NCBI RefSeq assembly: GCF_022606355.1
Contig: NZ_JAHHZQ010000005.1
Span: 1-64,000 of the forward strand
Length of the DNA stretch: 64,000 nucleotides
DNA from: Leifsonia shinshuensis
GTDB lineage: Bacteria; Actinomycetota; Actinomycetes; Actinomycetales; Microbacteriaceae
Direction of reading: 5' to 3'
Positions within the stretch are counted from its first letter, which is position 1. Each line of letters starts with the position of its first letter. This document shows positions 34,504 to 43,180 of this stretch, piece by piece. The position numbers and the translations under genes were made by a program. Below the pieces are notes generated by a model. It was not told the origin of the DNA, did no database searches, and saw nothing but the letters and a program-made list of their open reading frames with translations.

Positions 34504-35247
34504 ATGGAATTCGACGGCCTCACAGCCTTGGTCACCGGGGCAGCAAGCGGCATCGGCCTCCGCGTCGCCACCCTGCTCGAAGAGTCCGGTGCCACAGTCA
34601 TCGGTCTGGACCGTGCACCTGCTCCAGGGACCCGTGACGACCTGGTTCTCGCCGACATCACCGACGGCCCGGCGCTCGAGGCGGCGCTGCACGGCCGATT
34701 CGCTGACGAGCGGCTCGACATCCTGGTGAACTGCGCAGGCATCGGCGCCACGGGCACCATCGCAGACAACGACGACGCCGAGTGGGCACGCGTCCTCGAC
34801 ATCAACGTCACCGGCACTGCCCGCGTGACGCGCTCGGTGCTCCCGAATCTGCTGCGCTCCGACTGTGCCGCGATCGTGAACATCAGTTCGATCGCGGCGT
34901 GGGCAGGCCTCCCGCAGCGTGCTCTCTACAGTGCCAGCAAGGGGGCCGTGCAGGCTCTCACCTTGGCGACGGCTGCGGACTTCGCGGGTCGGATCCGCGT
35001 CAACTGCGTCTGTCCGGGCACCGTGGACACTCCCTGGGTGGGGCGCCTGCTCGACGCCTCCGATGATGCGCAGGAGGAGCGCCGCCGGTTGGAAGCCCGT
35101 CAGCCGATGGGCCGCCTCGCCACCGCCGACGAGGTGGCCGCCGCTGTGCTCTGGCTGGCGTCTCCGGCCGCGTCCTTCGTGACAGCGACTGCGCTCGGAG
35201 TCGATGGCGGCATGGCCGGCCTGCGGCTTCCATCCAGCACACGATGA
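34504..35247 (+). CDS. Short-chain dehydrogenase/reductase (SDR), third of three; 2-keto-3-deoxy-acid dehydrogenase candidate
   Basis: 247 residues. TGAASGIG cofactor motif, NCAGIG, NISSIAAW, YSASK (Tyr-x3-Lys) and a C-terminal ALGVDGGMAG. GAAGGAG precedes the ATG at 34504, two bases after the FAH gene stop. Paired with an FAH hydrolase, an SDR of this type would oxidise 2-keto-3-deoxy-L-fuconate or -rhamnonate at C4 (established for the Xanthomonas and Sphingomonas pathways). It is the last gene of the chain and is followed by a hairpin at 35276. Confidence 0.88.
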   Translation: MEFDGLTALVTGAASGIGLRVATLLEESGATVIGLDRAPAPGTRDDLVLADITDGPALEAALHGRFADERLDILVNCAGIGATGTIADNDDAEWARVLDINVTGTARVTRSVLPNLLRSDCAAIVNISSIAAWAGLPQRALYSASKGAVQALTLATAADFAGRIRVNCVCPGTVDTPWVGRLLDASDDAQEERRRLEARQPMGRLATADEVAAAVLWLASPAASFVTATALGVDGGMAGLRLPSSTR

Positions 35248-35275
35248 CGGATGCCCCTCGACCCGCGCTACCGCG

Positions 35276-35298
35276 TGGGAGGCGTGGGAACCCTCCCA
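35276..35298 (+). terminator. Possible terminator of the catabolic operon
   Basis: Stem TGGGAGG / CCTCCCA with a 9-base loop, 29 bp after the last SDR stop. No T-run. The rest of 35248-35525 holds no gene; no clear promoter for the surface-protein gene could be picked out. Confidence 0.4.
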
Positions 35299-35525
35299 AC
35301 CGATGACGCGATCGAGACGACTGCGGCTGGTGTGTCGCGCGGCCACGGTCTCAGGTGAGAACTGACGGCGAGCGGCCTGCGTGTTCGTCGCGCCCGGCGA
35401 CGTCATCAGGATGCGCGGGACGTGATCGACATTCCTGGCTCGCGTCATCCTGCGTGGCCCGCTGCGCTCCCCTTATTGGAGATTGTCACTCAACGACTGC
35501 TCCCTTACCAGAAGGTGCGAGCGCG

Positions 35526-38500
35526 ATGATGAAGATGATGATGGTGACCCGCGCATTCAGGGGTGTCATCGAAGCGGTGCGTCGGCGCAGCCGTGTGCGC
35601 CGGGTGGCTTCTCTCCTGCTGGTGCCGCTGATGTTGGTCGCCGGAGTGTACGGGATGACCGGTGTGCCCACTGCAGCCTTCGCTGCTACGGGGTCCCAGA
35701 TCTCCGGTGTCGCCTGGGCGGACACCGCACTGACGGGGAACATCCCCGCAGCTGGCGCCGTGTACCCGTCCGGGATGACTGTCGAACTGATCGATCCGGC
35801 CGCGAATAACGCTGTCGTCGCCACGACAGCCACCGACGCGTCGGGGAAGTACGCCTTCGCGGACGTCGCGGACGGCATCTACAGGCTTTTGGCCATCGCA
35901 CCGGCGAATATGAAGTTCCCGACGGCCGCGATAGGCTCCGACGTTTTCGTCTCGACCGGGACGCCGGCTTCGAGCACGGATCCCTATCAGGGGATGTCTC
36001 AGTCGCTGACGGTCTCCGGCGCGACGCAGCTGACGAATCAGAACGCGGGTGTGCAGCCGATCGCAACCCTGGCCGTGCACGCTCTGTCGCAGCCCGGCTA
36101 CAACTGTGCGAACACCAGCGGGCAGATGGTCGCACAGACAGACAGCGGCGATTGCAACACCAAGACGACGTCCAACGTGTCGCAGGCGTTCGCCGTCTCT
36201 GTATCGAACCTCGCGACCGGTCAGGTCGTCCACAACGTCACCGCGACGTTCACGTTCACGCCGCAGAACGGTGCCGTGCTGCAGATGCCGGGACTTCCGG
36301 CCGGGTGCAGCACCACCGGCGGTGTCACCCCGGTGTCGTCGGTGTCGGGGAATCTGGTGCTGGTCTGCAACATCGGTGACGTGAACTCCGCGCAGATCGC
36401 GGCGATCATGCCGGTGGTCGTTCCCACCACCGCGTCTCCGAACGGGTCGTCCTTCTCCACCTCCGTTTCGGTCAAGGCGGGCGACGGAACCGCCGTGAAC
36501 TCGAACGTGGAGACCAATCCGGTGATCTCGATCTCCGGTGCCCCGGACTACTACACGGACAAGTGGGTGGAGTCCAACTACGGCCCGGGCACCTACACCA
36601 TCAACGGGGTCTCTCAGCACGGCTACGAACTCCGCTATGCGATCCAGGGCTACCCTCAGACTGCGGCGGGTTCGACGCAGCTGACGCTGCCGCTGACGAT
36701 TCCTGACTCGGGCATCCCGCAGTTCCCCAACGCCATCGTTGTGGCGTGCAACGGCGGCGTCTGGGGGTACGGCCTGAACTACACCCCGGTGCAGAACTGT
36801 CCGGTCGGGCAGACGGCCTCGCCAACGAACCCGTGGAACTTCACCTTCACGAACTACATCAGCGGCTACCAGTGCGCCAACCTCGGCGGCATCGTGTGCG
36901 TCGACACCGGGACTGCCCGGTACGGCCAACTCGTCACGGTGTTCGTTCCGGTCTCGGACATGAACAAGGCTCTCGATCCGTCGTGGGTCCCGGGCAACCC
37001 GGACGTACAAGGCACGATGAGCTTCACGAACTGTCTGGGAAGCATGGACGGCAAGGTGGACGCGACCGGCCAGCCCAACAACGGCGACGGCCACATGGGC
37101 GGCACCCACTGCGCCACGACTTCGTTCACCGCGCCCGCCAACGGATTCCCCTCACCGATCACCGCGTTCAAGCGTTACATCATCGACGGGGTGATGACCA
37201 AGGACGGCTTCTTCGTGGAGCCCGACGAACCCAACGTGCAGTCGCTGGTGCAGTACGTGAACAACGGGGCTTCCGCTGACCAGAACTTCTCGATGTGCGA
37301 CTACTTCGACGTGTCCACCATGACGCTGAAGAGCCCGAACCCCACCACCGTGAACGGACTGCCGAAGGGCTTCGAGGTCGAATACGGGGTCGCCCCGAAC
37401 ACGACCAACGACCAGGTGGGCTCGCCCGCGACCAACGCCACCTACCCCAAGAACCCGGTCTACAAGTACAGCAATCCGGACCAGAGCACCATCGGTGCTA
37501 ACTGCAACACGTACACCGGTGTGTGGCACACCGATCCGACCGCGTTCGGTGCGAACTGGCAGCAGCAGGTCAACGTCGTTCGGATCGCGCCGATTCCGGG
37601 ATTCACCCCGACTCCGGCCGCGCCGAGCGGCACGACCGTCAACCTGTATCTGAACCTGAACGTGCTCAGCGTCTACAACGGCGGTCCGAACGCGGGCCAG
37701 ACGATCCCTGACGGCGCCTACATCCCCAACGTGGGATCGTGGGACCGCGGACCACTGGACAGCTCGTTCTCCAGTGAGACCGCGAATGTCGCCTTCGGAC
37801 AGACCCTGGCCTCCACCATCAACGGGTACAAGACCTACTGCACCGCTGGTGCGGGCTGCTACTGGAACAACGCCCCGCACACCACCAACGCCGGCGAGTT
37901 CATGCAGTCGTTCGTCGGTTATGGCAACAGCGGTCCCGGCCCGGACAAGCACTTCTCGCTGTGCGATGTCTTCGACGTCTCCACGCTGCGGCTGGGACAC
38001 AACAACGCGTATGCGTGGCCCAGCGGGCTCCCGGCCGGCTTCGAGGTGGAGTACGGGGTGGTCCCGAACACCGTCGACAGCCAGGTAGGGGCGCCGACCG
38101 TCGGCAACGGCTACGCGCAGCCGATCTATGCCTATTCCAATAAGGATCAGCAGGACGCCGCGCTGAACTGCACCACGATCAACGCGAACTGGACGACGAC
38201 ACCTGCGACGACGTTCGGGGCGAACTGGCAGGACCAGGTCAACGCGGTGCGGGTCGCACCGATCCCCGGCTACACGCCGACCCCGTCGGCGCCGCCGAAC
38301 TACAACACCAATCTGGTCGCTGACCTCGATGTCCGTGCGGTCTACAACGGCGGGCCGAACGCGGGGCAGGCAATCCCCACCGGCGCCTACCTCCCCAACG
38401 TGGGCGCGTGGGACACCCCGAGCAACGCGGCGTCGCCGATCACCACGCAGACCGCTGCCGTCGCCTACCAGGCGTACCGGTTGGCGCTGAACAAGACCGT

Positions 38501-39761
38501 CAACACCGCCGTCTCCTATCAGCCGGGCGGCCAGATCCAATGGACGTTGCAGCCACAGATCACCCAGGGCGCCGTAGGCAAATCCGTCACAGGGGTGACG
38601 GTGACGGACAAGATCCCTGCCAACACCACCTACAACGCGGCGTGCACGCAGGCGAACCTGCCCAACGGGGTCACCGCGGTCTACAACACCACCGCCAACA
38701 CGGTGACGTTCACCTATTCGCAGTCCTTCCTCGTCGGCGCGACGCTTCCTCAGAACCTGCCGCCGTTCAAGATCTGCACCGACATCATCACCACGACCAG
38801 ACCGGGAAGCGGGATCAGCAACACCCGCCACGATCGCTTCGACCGAGTCGCCGGTGGCGACGGCGAGCAATGCAGCCGGCATCACCGTGCAGGGCGCCGG
38901 CAACCTGGCGATCAGCAAGTCGGTGGACAAGCAGACCATCCGGTCGGGCGACACCTACAACTGGACGCTGACGTGGGGCAACACCACCGCGGTGGCGTTC
39001 GCTGCACCGCAGATCATCGACGTCCTCCCGTACAACGGCGATGGGTCGAGCGGGGCGAGCTCGCAGCGGCTGAGCGGTTCGTCTTCCTTCTCGGGCACGA
39101 ATGTGCTCACCGGTCCTCTCGCGCAGCCGAGGTATTCGGCGGGGAGCACGGATTCCGGCAACGTCACCGGAACGTGGTATTACACGACCGCCTCGCCGAC
39201 GACGATTCAGCAGAACCCGAACGACCCCTCGAACCAGAGTCCCGGCACCGGGTCCAGCATCTGGGTCACTGCCGCGAACGTGACCGACTGGTCGCAAGTC
39301 ACCGGAATCTACTTCCTGACATCCGGGTTCATCAACGGCGGCAACGTCGTCACCGTGCAGGTCCCGATGAAGGCGGACTCCGGCGGCGTGCTGGGGGACA
39401 TCTACGTCAACCAGGCCGAGCTGTTCACCTCGAGCGCACCGGACAACCCGGTGGTCTCGAACAACCCGTACACACAGATCCCCGGCATCACGATCGTCAA
39501 GTCGGCGAACCCCACCACGGTGACCGCCGCGGGGCAACCGGTGACATACACCTTCACCGTCGCCAACAAGGGCAAGGTCAGCGTCAACAACGTCTCCGTC
39601 ACGGACACGCAGGTCCTGCCATCGGTGGCGCAGTCACTCAAGCCGATCACCTGCAAGGCGCTGTCCTCCCCCGCAGCCCCCTGCTCGGGAGGCATCGTCC
39701 CGACCCTCGCCGGCGGCCAGACGGCGACGTTCACCGCGGAATACACCGCCACGCAGGCTGA
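35526..39761 (+). CDS. Giant secreted surface protein, N-terminal part (frameshifted near 38825)
   Basis: From ATG 35526 the real coding sequence runs about 1,100 residues to near 38825, where the frame is lost; the stretch to the stop at 39761 reads as out-of-frame Arg/His-rich peptide over the next gene part. A long signal peptide (RRVASLLLVPLMLVAGVYG, cut near AAFA) is followed by an SdrD/CNA-B-like domain (SGVAWADTALTGNIPAAG, TATDASGKYAFADVADGIYR) and large beta domains with few Cys. Two homologous blocks of about 185 residues follow (see repeat). The C-terminal half is in the frame that opens at 38854. Such proteins form long stalks on the cell wall. A further in-frame ATG at 35529 is equally possible as start; GAAGG lies at 35511-35515. 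Confidence 0.75.
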   Translation: MMKMMMVTRAFRGVIEAVRRRSRVRRVASLLLVPLMLVAGVYGMTGVPTAAFAATGSQISGVAWADTALTGNIPAAGAVYPSGMTVELIDPAANNAVVATTATDASGKYAFADVADGIYRLLAIAPANMKFPTAAIGSDVFVSTGTPASSTDPYQGMSQSLTVSGATQLTNQNAGVQPIATLAVHALSQPGYNCANTSGQMVAQTDSGDCNTKTTSNVSQAFAVSVSNLATGQVVHNVTATFTFTPQNGAVLQMPGLPAGCSTTGGVTPVSSVSGNLVLVCNIGDVNSAQIAAIMPVVVPTTASPNGSSFSTSVSVKAGDGTAVNSNVETNPVISISGAPDYYTDKWVESNYGPGTYTINGVSQHGYELRYAIQGYPQTAAGSTQLTLPLTIPDSGIPQFPNAIVVACNGGVWGYGLNYTPVQNCPVGQTASPTNPWNFTFTNYISGYQCANLGGIVCVDTGTARYGQLVTVFVPVSDMNKALDPSWVPGNPDVQGTMSFTNCLGSMDGKVDATGQPNNGDGHMGGTHCATTSFTAPANGFPSPITAFKRYIIDGVMTKDGFFVEPDEPNVQSLVQYVNNGASADQNFSMCDYFDVSTMTLKSPNPTTVNGLPKGFEVEYGVAPNTTNDQVGSPATNATYPKNPVYKYSNPDQSTIGANCNTYTGVWHTDPTAFGANWQQQVNVVRIAPIPGFTPTPAAPSGTTVNLYLNLNVLSVYNGGPNAGQTIPDGAYIPNVGSWDRGPLDSSFSSETANVAFGQTLASTINGYKTYCTAGAGCYWNNAPHTTNAGEFMQSFVGYGNSGPGPDKHFSLCDVFDVSTLRLGHNNAYAWPSGLPAGFEVEYGVVPNTVDSQVGAPTVGNGYAQPIYAYSNKDQQDAALNCTTINANWTTTPATTFGANWQDQVNAVRVAPIPGYTPTPSAPPNYNTNLVADLDVRAVYNGGPNAGQAIPTGAYLPNVGAWDTPSNAASPITTQTAAVAYQAYRLALNKTVNTAVSYQPGGQIQWTLQPQITQGAVGKSVTGVTVTDKIPANTTYNAACTQANLPNGVTAVYNTTANTVTFTYSQSFLVGATLPQNLPPFKICTDIITTTRPGSGISNTRHDRFDRVAGGDGEQCSRHHRAGRRQPGDQQVGGQADHPVGRHLQLDADVGQHHRGGVRCTADHRRPPVQRRWVERGELAAAERFVFLLGHECAHRSSRAAEVFGGEHGFRQRHRNVVLHDRLADDDSAEPERPLEPESRHRVQHLGHCRERDRLVASHRNLLPDIRVHQRRQRRHRAGPDEGGLRRRAGGHLRQPGRAVHLERTGQPGGLEQPVHTDPRHHDRQVGEPHHGDRRGATGDIHLHRRQQGQGQRQQRLRHGHAGPAIGGAVTQADHLQGAVLPRSPLLGRHRPDPRRRPDGDVHRGIHRHAG
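37249..38465 (+). repeat. Tandem internal duplication in the surface protein
   Basis: Two homologous protein blocks, about 37249-37796 and 37902-38465. Both contain FSMCDYFDVST/FSLCDVFDVST, then LPKGFEVEYGV/LPAGFEVEYGV, YSNPDQ/YSNKDQ, FGANWQQQVNVVRIAPIPGF/FGANWQDQVNAVRVAPIPGY and YNGGPNAGQTIPDGAYIPNV/YNGGPNAGQAIPTGAYLPNV. Each block keeps two Cys, which could form a disulfide. Confidence 0.8.
38823..38829 (+). other. Frameshift point (one extra C)
   Basis: The frame upstream reads GSGISNT then turns to a basic out-of-frame peptide, while the frame +1 reads TIASTESPVATASNAAGITV. Removing one C from the run at 38824-38826 joins them as SGISNTATIASTESP, a natural DUF11-type sequence. So a one-base insertion, real or a sequencing error, splits one 2,105-residue gene. 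Confidence 0.75.
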
Positions 39762-41844
39762 TGTCGACAACGGCACGATCACGGACACCGCGGTCGCGAA
39801 CGGTGTGACGAACCCGGGCGGCGCGCCCATCACCTCCACCCCGTCGACCGCAGTCGTGACCGCGACGCCGTCCCCGGGGATCTCCGTCACGAAGACGGCA
39901 TCGCCGACGACCGTGACCGCGATCGGTGCACCGGTGACCTACACGTTCGTCGCCACCAACACCGGCAACGTCACGCTCACCGGGGTCGGGATCACGGACG
40001 ACCAGGTCGCCCCCGCGCTGAACAAGAACCTGGGCGCGATCTCCTGCACGACACTGACGTCGCCGGCCGGCTCCTGCTCGGGAGCGACGACGACGCTTGC
40101 GCCCGGGCAGTCCGCGACGTTCACCGGGGTCTACACTGTGCAGCCGGCTGATGCCGACTACGGGACGATCACCGACAAGGCGACGGCGCACGGCACCCCG
40201 CCCGGTACGACCGCGCCGATCACGTCGAACGAAGCCATCAAGGTGGTGACGATTCCGCCGGCACCGGCGCTCACGATCGTGAAGGACTCCGCGACGACGG
40301 TCGTGACCGCGGCGAACCAGACGATCCCGTACACGTTCCTCGTCACGAACACCGGAAACGTGACCCTCGGCGGAGTGCATGTCGCCGACACCGTGGCGCC
40401 GCCCTCCTCGCCGTCGAGCCTGACGGACCTGAGCTGCCCGAAGGCAACGCTCGCGTCCGGCGAATCGATGACGTGCACGGCGAACTACACCACCACGCAG
40501 CCGGACGTCGACAACGGTCGGGTGGATGACAGCGCCGTTGCGAAGGGCACGCCGCCGCCGACGCTCACCAACCCGCTCCCGCTCGAGATCACCTCCCCGA
40601 AGTCGGACAAGTCCATCCCGGTGACGCAGTCCCCGTCGATCGAGCTCCACAAGAGCGCGACCTACGGCATCGGGCAGATCGGCAACGCCGGAGACACGAT
40701 CAACTACACGGTCGTCGCGACGAACACCGGGAACCTGACCCTGTCGAACGTCGTCATCAGCGACGACCTGAAGGGCCTGACGCCGCTCACATTCGCCTGG
40801 CCGGACCCGACGAAGCCGAACGTGCTCCTGCCGGGACAGTCGGTCGTAGGGACCGCGTCCTACACCGTCACCCAGACGGACGTCGACAGCGAGAAAGGCG
40901 TGACCAATCACGCCACGGTGACGTCGAAGGCGCCGAACGGGGAGACCCCGCACGCGGACGACACCAAGCACCTGGACACCCCGGCGACCTCGGGCATCCA
41001 GCTCGTGAAGACCGGGGAACGCGCCACGACAGGGACCCCGCACCCGGGCGACCTGGTCACATACAGCTTCGCGGCGACGAACCTCGGCAAGGTGAGCCTC
41101 ACGAACGTCACGATCACCGACCCGATGAAGGGGCTGACGCCGATCACGTACGGCGCATGGCCGGACCCGACGAAGCCTGGTGTCCTCACACCGGGGCAGA
41201 CGATCACCGGCACCGCGACATACAAGCTCACCCAGGCCGACATCGACGCCAGCAAGGTCGACAACACCGCCACCACCGTCGGCGACCCGCCGGTCGGCGA
41301 TCCGGTGACTTCGGAGGCGACGTACACGCTCGTGCTGCCCTCGGACGCGAAGCTCGCGCTCCACAAGACCGGATCCATCGCGGACGGCGTCTGGACGGCG
41401 GGGGAGAAGGTGACGTACGGGTTCGTCGTCGCCAACACCGGCAACGTCACGTTGCATGGCGTCACGGTCAGCGACCCCATGGCCGGGCTCTCCGTGCTCA
41501 CGTATACGTGGCCGGACCCGCAGAAGCCGGGCGTGCTCGCACCGGGTGAGACAGCGACCGCGACGGCGACGTACCGGCTGACACCGGCCGATGCGCGGGC
41601 AGACACCCTCACGAACAACGCGACCGCGTCGAGTGACCGTGCCCCGTCCGTGAAGGACTCGGTCACGCTGACCGGGCCCGCGGATCCGCCGGCCATCGTC
41701 GGAACGATCGTCGGCGGCCTGGCGGTGCTGGCCGGCACCGGCAGCACGATCAGCATGCTGCCGATCGCAGGTGGCCTGATCCTCGTCGGCGGGGGCGTGC
41801 TGTTCATGCTCCTTTCCCGCAAGCGTCGCGCCCGTCGCGACTGA
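38854..41844 (+). CDS. Giant surface protein, C-terminal part: DUF11 repeats and LAGTG sorting signal
   Basis: 996 residues from the first ATG of the restored frame; the true protein continues from the upstream part. Six or seven DUF11-type beta domains are seen, each opening with a pattern such as GITIVKSANPTTVTAAGQPV or GISVTKTASPTTVTAIGAPV and containing YTFxxxNTGNVTLxxVxxxD. The C-terminus has LAGTG (959-963), a hydrophobic segment (MLPIAGGLILVGGGVLFMLL) and SRKRRARRD, the class E sortase type of wall anchor. The protein would be an extended wall-anchored adhesin or stalk. No sortase gene is in the window. Confidence 0.85.
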   Translation: MATASNAAGITVQGAGNLAISKSVDKQTIRSGDTYNWTLTWGNTTAVAFAAPQIIDVLPYNGDGSSGASSQRLSGSSSFSGTNVLTGPLAQPRYSAGSTDSGNVTGTWYYTTASPTTIQQNPNDPSNQSPGTGSSIWVTAANVTDWSQVTGIYFLTSGFINGGNVVTVQVPMKADSGGVLGDIYVNQAELFTSSAPDNPVVSNNPYTQIPGITIVKSANPTTVTAAGQPVTYTFTVANKGKVSVNNVSVTDTQVLPSVAQSLKPITCKALSSPAAPCSGGIVPTLAGGQTATFTAEYTATQADVDNGTITDTAVANGVTNPGGAPITSTPSTAVVTATPSPGISVTKTASPTTVTAIGAPVTYTFVATNTGNVTLTGVGITDDQVAPALNKNLGAISCTTLTSPAGSCSGATTTLAPGQSATFTGVYTVQPADADYGTITDKATAHGTPPGTTAPITSNEAIKVVTIPPAPALTIVKDSATTVVTAANQTIPYTFLVTNTGNVTLGGVHVADTVAPPSSPSSLTDLSCPKATLASGESMTCTANYTTTQPDVDNGRVDDSAVAKGTPPPTLTNPLPLEITSPKSDKSIPVTQSPSIELHKSATYGIGQIGNAGDTINYTVVATNTGNLTLSNVVISDDLKGLTPLTFAWPDPTKPNVLLPGQSVVGTASYTVTQTDVDSEKGVTNHATVTSKAPNGETPHADDTKHLDTPATSGIQLVKTGERATTGTPHPGDLVTYSFAATNLGKVSLTNVTITDPMKGLTPITYGAWPDPTKPGVLTPGQTITGTATYKLTQADIDASKVDNTATTVGDPPVGDPVTSEATYTLVLPSDAKLALHKTGSIADGVWTAGEKVTYGFVVANTGNVTLHGVTVSDPMAGLSVLTYTWPDPQKPGVLAPGETATATATYRLTPADARADTLTNNATASSDRAPSVKDSVTLTGPADPPAIVGTIVGGLAVLAGTGSTISMLPIAGGLILVGGGVLFMLLSRKRRARRD

Positions 41845-41954
41845 GACCACCACCCCAGGGCTCGGAGGCCCGTCACCGTCCCCGACGTGATGACCCCGCA
41901 GTTGCTGCCGACCACCGCCGTCATTCTCGATCTCCAGCACTGCTCTCTCCTGTC

Positions 41955-42348
41955 GGAGCACTCACTCGTCCGAAGGGCCGGCCGTCGCGCCCAAGCAGTC
42001 GCCGGCGCGTTCGGCCTGCCACGGCGCTGATCGCGGTGATCGCGACCGTGGCGGGGACGATCCTGCCCGTAGGTGCGGTCTCGGGCGCTCTTCGAGTGCG
42101 ACGGGTTCGTGAAGTGGGTGCTCGGGCGGTTCGGGATCACCATGCCCCGCAGCGTCAGCAGTCAGGCTGCGCGCGGCATCCGGATCTCCCGGGGTGAGGC
42201 CCAGGCCGGTGACCTGGTCGTCTACCCGGGTGAGCACATCGGGATCTACGACGGTCACGGCGGAATCGTCGACTCGCCCGACTGGGGGAGGAAGGTCTCC
42301 CACCGGTCCGTCTGGGGCAGCCCGCAGTACTACCGCATTCCGGGATGA
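41955..42348 (+). pseudogene. Remnant of a secreted NlpC/P60 peptidoglycan hydrolase
   Basis: The 3' part (42073-42348) encodes an NlpC/P60 core: FECDGFVKWVLGRFGITMPR (catalytic Cys; the usual residue after it, Ser, is Asp here), AGDLVVYPGEHIGIYDGHGG (catalytic His) and WGSPQYYRI at the end. A signal-peptide-like stretch (PATALIAVIATVAGTILPVG) lies just before it at about 42000-42070 but in another frame, and the substrate-binding part normally between them is missing. So a deletion with frame loss has destroyed a gene for a C40 endopeptidase. Between 41845 and 41954 nothing is seen. Confidence 0.7.
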
Positions 42349-42483
42349 CCCGACATCCGGATTCCCGGCGGAGATCGAGGAAATCCGGAGGCCCCGTCAT
42401 CGACGGGCAGCTGTGCCGCTCTCTTCAAGTGCAGGGATGAAGCTCGCCTGTCGTGCCACGTTTCGGGAGTGGCACTTTCGAGG

Positions 42484-42511
42484 GTGGGGGCCGTTCGGGT
42501 ACGGCCCCCAC
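42484..42511. terminator. Perfect 11-bp hairpin before the sigma factor gene
   Basis: GTGGGGGCCGT / ACGGCCCCCAC with a 6-base loop, no T-run. It lies between the NlpC/P60 remnant and the sigma factor gene, so it probably ends transcription from upstream. Confidence 0.6.
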
Positions 42512-42592
42512 GCCTCCCCTCCGCCCACAATCACTCGATTCGAGTGATGTCGTGTCTCTCTGCACCTTCGACCCTTGACGGCGGAGGTGCTC

Positions 42593-43180
42593 ATGGGAAT
42601 GCAGACAGCCGTTCGGGAGGGCTCGGTCGACCAGGAGGTCGGGCCGCGGGATGACGCCCAGCTGATCCTCCTCGTTCGTCGCGGCGACCACTCCGCGTTC
42701 GAGGAGCTGCACCGCCGGCACCACGCGGCCGCGGTTCGGCTGGCGCGGGTCTACGTGGGCTCGTACCATTCCGCAGAGGATGTCGCGGCCGAGAGCTTCG
42801 GCCGGATGTACCGGACGCTCTGCAACCGGGCGGGCCCCGAGACGAACTTCCGGGCTTATCTCTTCACCGTCGTCCGGCGCGTGGCCGCCGCCGTGAACAC
42901 GCTTCGGGCGCGGGAGGAGCTCGTCGATGACTTCCGGATGTTCGAGGCCGCCGGCGGGTCGTACGAGCTGCACAGCGGACTCGGAGACGGCGTGATCGGC
43001 GAGGCCTTCCGTGCTCTGCCGGAACGATGGCAGACGATCCTGTGGTACCTCGAGGTGGAAGGGCACACCACGCAGACGGCAGCCGGCCTGCTGGGGCTGA
43101 CACCGAACTCCACAGCGGCCCTGGCGTACCGGGCGCGTGCGGGCCTTCGCGCCGAGTATGCGTTGCGCATGGCGCTCTGA
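42593..43180 (+). CDS. ECF-type RNA polymerase sigma factor
   Basis: About 195 residues. GGAGGT at 42583-42588 serves either ATG 42593 or ATG 42599; a TTG at 42575 is unlikely because it would precede the site. Region 2 is visible in FEELHRRHHAAAVRLARVYV, then HSAEDVAAESFGRMYRTL, and region 4 in LPERWQTILWYLEVEGHTTQ, then TAAGLLGLTPNSTAALAYRARAGL. It lacks an adjacent anti-sigma factor with a recognisable zinc motif. Proximity to the wall-anchored protein and the NlpC/P60 remnant hints at a cell-envelope regulon, but this is only positional. Confidence 0.88.
   Translation: MGMQTAVREGSVDQEVGPRDDAQLILLVRRGDHSAFEELHRRHHAAAVRLARVYVGSYHSAEDVAAESFGRMYRTLCNRAGPETNFRAYLFTVVRRVAAAVNTLRAREELVDDFRMFEAAGGSYELHSGLGDGVIGEAFRALPERWQTILWYLEVEGHTTQTAAGLLGLTPNSTAALAYRARAGLRAEYALRMAL

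Noticed and set aside
37152-38954. 600-codon minus-strand frame opposite the surface protein
   Set aside because: Arg/Val/Gly-rich antisense product; the plus strand has clear repeats.
38854-41650. Regularly spaced similar segments considered as a CRISPR or DNA repeat array
   Set aside because: The similarity is at protein level (DUF11 domains of about 100 residues), not short identical DNA repeats with spacers.
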